NCBI RefSeq assembly: GCF_025725685.1
Contig: NZ_CP107008.1
Span: forward strand, 2,418,001-2,482,000
Direction of reading: 5' to 3'
Source: Halomonas sp. M4R1S46
Lineage (GTDB): Bacteria > Pseudomonadota > Gammaproteobacteria > Pseudomonadales > Halomonadaceae
Length of the DNA: 64,000 bases
The translations under genes and the position numbers were made by a program. The notes under the pieces are model-generated. The model searched no databases and had not been told where the DNA came from. It saw only the letters and a program-made list of their open reading frames with translations. This document shows positions 60,390 through 64,000 of the stretch, piece after piece (within the stretch, counting starts at the first letter, position 1; each line of letters begins with the position of its first letter).

Positions 60390-60920
60390 ATGAACTTCGA
60401 CAACATCCCCGCCGGCAAGGATCTGCCCGACGACATCTACGTGGCGATCGAGATCCCGGCCAACCACGCTCCGGTCAAGTACGAGATCGACAAGGACATG
60501 GGAGCGCTGCTGGTCGACCGCTTCATGGCCACGCCGATGTTCTACCCGGCCAACTACGGCTTCATCCCGCACACCCTGGCCGACGACGGCGACCCTCTCG
60601 ACGCCCTGGTCGTGACCCCCTACCCGGTCGCCCCGGGCAGCGTGATCCGGGCGCGTCCGGTCGGCATCCTCAACATGACCGACGAGGCCGGCGAGGACGC
60701 CAAGCTGGTGTGCGTGCCGCACCCCAAGCTGTCCAGCCTGTACGATGACATCCAGGAAGTCACCGACCTGCCGGAGCTGCTGCGCCAGCAGATCGCCCAC
60801 TTCTTCGAGAACTACAAGGATCTCGAGAAGGGCAAGTGGGTCAAGGTGGAGTCCTGGGAAGGCGTCGAGGCCGCCCGCAAGGCCATCGAGAAGTCCGTGG
60901 CCGCCTACCAGAAGGCCTGA
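60390..60920 (+). CDS. ppa: Inorganic pyrophosphatase, family I
   Basis: 176 residues. It hydrolyses PPi. EIPANHAPVKYEIDKDMGALLVDRFMATPMFYPANYGFIP (opening block) and DDGDPLDALVVTPYPV (metal-binding D-x-D-P-x-D) are diagnostic. Complete, normal length. AAGAAGGA lies upstream. A hairpin follows. Confidence 0.97.
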   Translation: MNFDNIPAGKDLPDDIYVAIEIPANHAPVKYEIDKDMGALLVDRFMATPMFYPANYGFIPHTLADDGDPLDALVVTPYPVAPGSVIRARPVGILNMTDEAGEDAKLVCVPHPKLSSLYDDIQEVTDLPELLRQQIAHFFENYKDLEKGKWVKVESWEGVEAARKAIEKSVAAYQKA

Positions 60921-60948
60921 TCGCCGGCGGCAGCGTCGCGCTCACCCA

Positions 60949-60972
60949 ACGGGCCGCCCTCGGGCGGCCCGT
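60949..60972 (+). terminator. Terminator-like hairpin between ppa and DUF2333 gene
   Basis: A perfect stem ACGGGCCGCCC/GGGCGGCCCGT with a 2-nt loop, 28 nt past the ppa stop. The downstream U content is weak, and it may serve both convergent genes. Confidence 0.65.
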
Positions 60973-60986
60973 TCTCGTCGAGGGGG

Positions 60987-62297
60987 TCAGGGCGACGCCT
61001 CGGTTGCCGGCGCCTCGCCCCCCTCGGTCTCGGCCTCGTCGGCCGGCGCCCCGGACTCGTCGCCGGCCGCCGGGGCCTCGCCCTCCGGTTCCGCCGCGCC
61101 GTCCTGCGAGGGGGCCGCCGCGGGGCTCGCCCCCTCCTCCGGGGTCGCGGCGGCGTCTTCCGCGGCCTCGCTGGCCGACGCGTTCGAGGAGGTCGCCGTC
61201 GGCTCGGCCGGCGCGGTGTCTTCCGCGGTCTCAGTGGCCGGCGCATCCGGTGAGGTCGCCGTCGGCTCGGCCGGCGCGGTGGCCTCGGGAACGCTCACCG
61301 GCACGGCCTGCTCCAGCGTCCTGGCCAGTTCCCGGGTCAGGTCCCGGGCCCGCACCACATGGTTGGCCATCACCAGGGAGTGATTGGCGAAGATGCCGAA
61401 CCCGGAGCCGTTGAGCACCACCGGGCTCCACAGTCGCCGCTGGCTGCGCTGGAGCTCGGCGACCAGCATCTCCCAGCGCCCCGTCAGGCCGGCCGCCTCC
61501 AGCACGTCGGCCTGGTCATGGCGCACCGCATCGAGCAGGTGGAGCAGCGCCCAGGCCTGCCCCCGGGCCTCGAAGAAGACGTTGTCGACCCGGTACCAGG
61601 GCGTTTCACCGGGCAATCCCTCGGCCTCGATGTCCAGATCGGCCAGGACCGCGGGACGGGCGACGCTGGCCGACAGCCGCCCCCCCAGGTCATCGAGGCC
61701 GGCGGCCACCTCGGCCAGCCAGGGCGCCAGGCCTCGCCCGCCATCGGCGAAGGCGACCTCACCGCCCTCCCCCAGGCGCTCGAGGTAGGCGCCGAGACCG
61801 CTCAGCGCCAGCTCGAGACGGTGCTCGGTGGAGGGATAGAACCAGTCGCGACTATCGCGCTGCAGCTGCGCCTCGACCCGCTCGAGCTCCCCCGCCTCGC
61901 CCCGGGCCATGGCCGGTAGCGCGCGCGCGAGGCGGCGACTCTGGCTGAGCACCCCGAGCTCCCAGGCCGGCATGTTGTCGAGCCATAGCCCCGGCGGGGC
62001 GAGGTCGTTGCGCAGATAGCCGCCGGGCTTGTCGAGCAGCGTCTCGATCACCGCCCTCAGGCCGGCCGTGGTCACCGCCCCCCGGGCCGCCGGGGTCGCC
62101 TCGCGCTGCTCGGCCACGGCAGGCTCCAGGGCGAAGGGGGCCGGCGTGCGGCTCCACCAGATTCCCAGTCCCAGCGCCACCAGCAGATAGATGACCAGTA
62201 CCGCCAGAAGCGGCTTCCAGATCCAGCCATACTGCGGGCGCTCCAGCGCCTCGACCTTGCTGCGGCGCCTGTCCGCCGCCTTTCGCGTCAAAGCCAT
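60987..62297 (-). CDS. DUF2333-family membrane-anchored protein
   Basis: 436 residues. One N-terminal membrane helix (PLLAVLVIYLLVALGLGIWW) leads into a periplasmic domain with VIETLLDKPGGYLRNDLAPPGLWLDNMPAWELGVL, matching DUF2333 proteins, and WYRVDNVFFEARGQAWALLHLL. The last 110 residues are low-complexity Ala/Pro/Glu/Thr repeats, including a doubled PAEPTATS-ASEAAEDA unit. Function unknown. It is convergent with ppa. Confidence 0.85.
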   Translation of the reverse strand: MALTRKAADRRRSKVEALERPQYGWIWKPLLAVLVIYLLVALGLGIWWSRTPAPFALEPAVAEQREATPAARGAVTTAGLRAVIETLLDKPGGYLRNDLAPPGLWLDNMPAWELGVLSQSRRLARALPAMARGEAGELERVEAQLQRDSRDWFYPSTEHRLELALSGLGAYLERLGEGGEVAFADGGRGLAPWLAEVAAGLDDLGGRLSASVARPAVLADLDIEAEGLPGETPWYRVDNVFFEARGQAWALLHLLDAVRHDQADVLEAAGLTGRWEMLVAELQRSQRRLWSPVVLNGSGFGIFANHSLVMANHVVRARDLTRELARTLEQAVPVSVPEATAPAEPTATSPDAPATETAEDTAPAEPTATSSNASASEAAEDAAATPEEGASPAAAPSQDGAAEPEGEAPAAGDESGAPADEAETEGGEAPATEASP

Positions 62298-62489
62298 GAT
62301 CCCTGTTTCCCTAGCTGCTGATGAGTCGAGTGCGCGACGATTCGGCGCGGCCTCGCGCGACGGCGGTCATCCACAATCCCCACGTCGCTGCGATATCCTA
62401 GCATCTGATCATAGCGGTGCCCGTGGCGGAACCCCAGGACACCCCACGAGTCACAACCGCGCCATTGCCGTTCGGATGAAGGAACCCCC

Positions 62490-64000
62490 GTGCTCAACGC
62501 CCGCCGCCTCGCCACCGCCCTGCTCCTGCTGCTGATCCCCCTGGCCGCCCAGGCCCAGTGGTTTGCCGACCGCGACGAGGCGGACTTCCTGCCGGTGAGG
62601 GAGGCCTTCCAGCCCCAGGCCTGGCATGACGGCGAGACCCTTACGATCGGCATCGACAACGCCGAGGGTTACTACCTCTACCGTCACCGCTTCGAGGTGG
62701 CATCCCTCGAGGAGGGCGTTCGCCTGGGCGAGCCGGTACTGCCGCCCGGCCAGGCCAAGACCGACGAGTTCCTCGGCGACGTCAACGTCTTCTACGACCG
62801 GGTGGTGTTCGAGGTCCCCCTGACCACGCCCGCCTCGGGCCCCCTGGAGGTGGCCCTGACCTTCCAGGGCTGCGCCGATGCCGGGCTCTGCTACCCGCCG
62901 GAGCGGGTGACCCTGCAGGCGCCCCAGGGGCCGGCGCCGGCGACCTTCGCCGAGACCGCGTCGCCCGCCGCCGCGGCGGGCGACGCGCCGTCGGTCGCCG
63001 GGTCCGGCGTACCCCGCAGCGAGGACGGCCACTTCCGCGCCCTGATTCGCGACGCCAGCCTGCCGCTGGTGCTGGGACTGTTCTTCCTCGCCGGCCTGGG
63101 GCTGACCTTCACGCCCTGCGTGCTGCCCATGGTGCCGATCCTCTCCTCGATCATCGTCGGCCAGCACCCCAGCCGCCTCCGCGCCTTCGCCCTCTCGGCC
63201 AGCTACGTGGCCGGCATGGCGCTGACCTACGCCGGGGTGGGGGTGCTGATGGGGCTGTTCGGCGCCGGCCTGAACCTCCAGGCCCGCCTGCAGTCGGCGC
63301 CGGTGCTGATCACCTTCGCCGTGCTCTTCGCCCTGTTCGCGCTGGCCATGTTCGGTGCCATCGACCTGCGCCTCTCGCCGCGCCTGGCCGGACGCATCGA
63401 TGCCCTCCAGGCCCGCGCCCAGAAGAGCGGCCCTGCCGGCCTGGCCCTGGCCGGCGCCCTGTCGGTGCTGGTGGTCTCCCCCTGCGTATCGGCACCGCTG
63501 GCCGGGGCCCTGGTCTTCATCTCCTCCACCGGCGATGCCCTGATGGGCGGCGCCGCCCTGCTCGCCCTGGCCCTCGGCATGGGGGGGCCACTGCTGCTGG
63601 TCGGCACCTTCGGCACTACCCTGCTGCCGCGGACCGGGACCTGGATGACCGGCGTCAAGGTCGCCTTCGGCATTCTCCTGCTGGGCATCAGCGTGTGGCT
63701 GGTCGAGCGCCTGCTGCCGCCGCCGGTCACCCTGCTGCTGTGGGCGGCCCTGGCCGTGGGCACGGCGCTGGCCCTGGGCGCCCTGAGCCCGCAGCAGGCC
63801 CAGGGGTGGCCGCGGGTCCGCCAGGCCGCCGGCATCCTGCTGCTGGTCTGGGGGGTGACCCTAGTGATCGGCGCCTCCCGGGGCGCCCATGATCCCTTGC
63901 GCCCGCTGGCGGCCCTGCCGGCAACCGGCACCGAGACCGGCGCGCCGGCGAGCCGGGTCACCGTGGTGGAGAGCCTGGACGCGCTCGAGACGGCGCTGGC
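62490..64000 (+). CDS. dsbD: Thiol:disulfide interchange protein DsbD, 3' end beyond window
   Basis: It starts at GTG 62490 with AAGGA 7 nt upstream and runs off the right edge after about 503 codons. Signal peptide (ATALLLLLIPLAAQA). N-terminal nDsbD domain with FQGCADAGLCYPP (redox Cys pair, about 128-133). Membrane domain from about 190, with FTPCVLPMVPILSS (Cys near 207) and VVSPCVSAPLAG (Cys near 330), the electron-shuttling pair. The C-terminal thioredoxin domain is cut off. It carries electrons from cytoplasmic thioredoxin to periplasmic partners. Divergent from the DUF2333 gene. Confidence 0.94.
   Translation, partial: MLNARRLATALLLLLIPLAAQAQWFADRDEADFLPVREAFQPQAWHDGETLTIGIDNAEGYYLYRHRFEVASLEEGVRLGEPVLPPGQAKTDEFLGDVNVFYDRVVFEVPLTTPASGPLEVALTFQGCADAGLCYPPERVTLQAPQGPAPATFAETASPAAAAGDAPSVAGSGVPRSEDGHFRALIRDASLPLVLGLFFLAGLGLTFTPCVLPMVPILSSIIVGQHPSRLRAFALSASYVAGMALTYAGVGVLMGLFGAGLNLQARLQSAPVLITFAVLFALFALAMFGAIDLRLSPRLAGRIDALQARAQKSGPAGLALAGALSVLVVSPCVSAPLAGALVFISSTGDALMGGAALLALALGMGGPLLLVGTFGTTLLPRTGTWMTGVKVAFGILLLGISVWLVERLLPPPVTLLLWAALAVGTALALGALSPQQAQGWPRVRQAAGILLLVWGVTLVIGASRGAHDPLRPLAALPATGTETGAPASRVTVVESLDALETAL

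Overview
The window looks like a chromosomal segment of a halophilic gammaproteobacterium, most likely Halomonas or a close relative. This is inferred from gene content and order: a complete Na+-translocating NADH:quinone reductase operon, a soluble transhydrogenase, a long-form GAPDH, and a proA-nadD-rsfS-rlmH-mrdA-rodA-mltB-rlpA-dacA-ybeD-lipB order typical of Pseudomonas/Halomonas. From about 10.4 kb onward the DNA is very GC-rich with strong GC3 bias. No rRNA, tRNA, CRISPR array or prophage was seen.

Region 1 (1-8164, all minus strand) is a much AT-richer surface-glycan or glycoconjugate island. In transcription order it encodes dTDP-glucose 4,6-dehydratase, a WecF-like (GT56) glycosyltransferase, a WecE-like dTDP-4-amino-4,6-dideoxygalactose aminotransferase, an ATP-grasp ligase, an amidohydrolase, a 2-oxoglutarate/Fe(II) oxygenase-like protein, a beta-propeller glycosidase-like protein, and a second related oxygenase cut by the window edge. 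The enzymes to make dTDP-Fuc4N are present. The usual N-acetyltransferase (WecD) is not in the window; an ATP-grasp/amidohydrolase/oxygenase set sits in its place. This is the best candidate here for an undescribed system, perhaps decoration of the sugar amine with an unusual acyl or amino-acyl group. About 0.8 kb of apparently decayed DNA and an IS30-family element (8955-10052) separate it from the core chromosome.

Region 2 (10.4-20.2 kb, minus strand) is redox and energy metabolism: sthA, nqrABCDEF with the maturation factor nqrM, and an extended GAPDH. Region 3 (20.5-38.7 kb) holds mfd, two L,D-transpeptidases flanking a small Lpp-like lipoprotein, an orphan GspE/PilB-like ATPase, a K+ channel-like protein, the ABC-F protein YbiT, topA, a DUF3141 (PhaC-related) protein with an Ala/Lys/Pro repeat tail, and a degenerate biotin-carboxylase-like protein divergent from a LysR regulator.

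Region 4 (38.9-50.6 kb) holds lipoate synthesis (lipA convergent with lipB) and the cell-elongation/peptidoglycan cluster with rlmH, rsfS, nadD and proA. Region 5 (50.7-64 kb) holds two coupled membrane proteins, the second with a degenerate GGDEF-like tail, a DedA-PAP2 fusion, a LysE exporter, ubiX and mpl, a PPi-type phosphofructokinase, a PP2C/kinase fusion with a damaged kinase catalytic loop, ppa, a DUF2333 protein, and the first three quarters or so of dsbD. Several palindromic or tandem repeats lie between genes and are listed separately.
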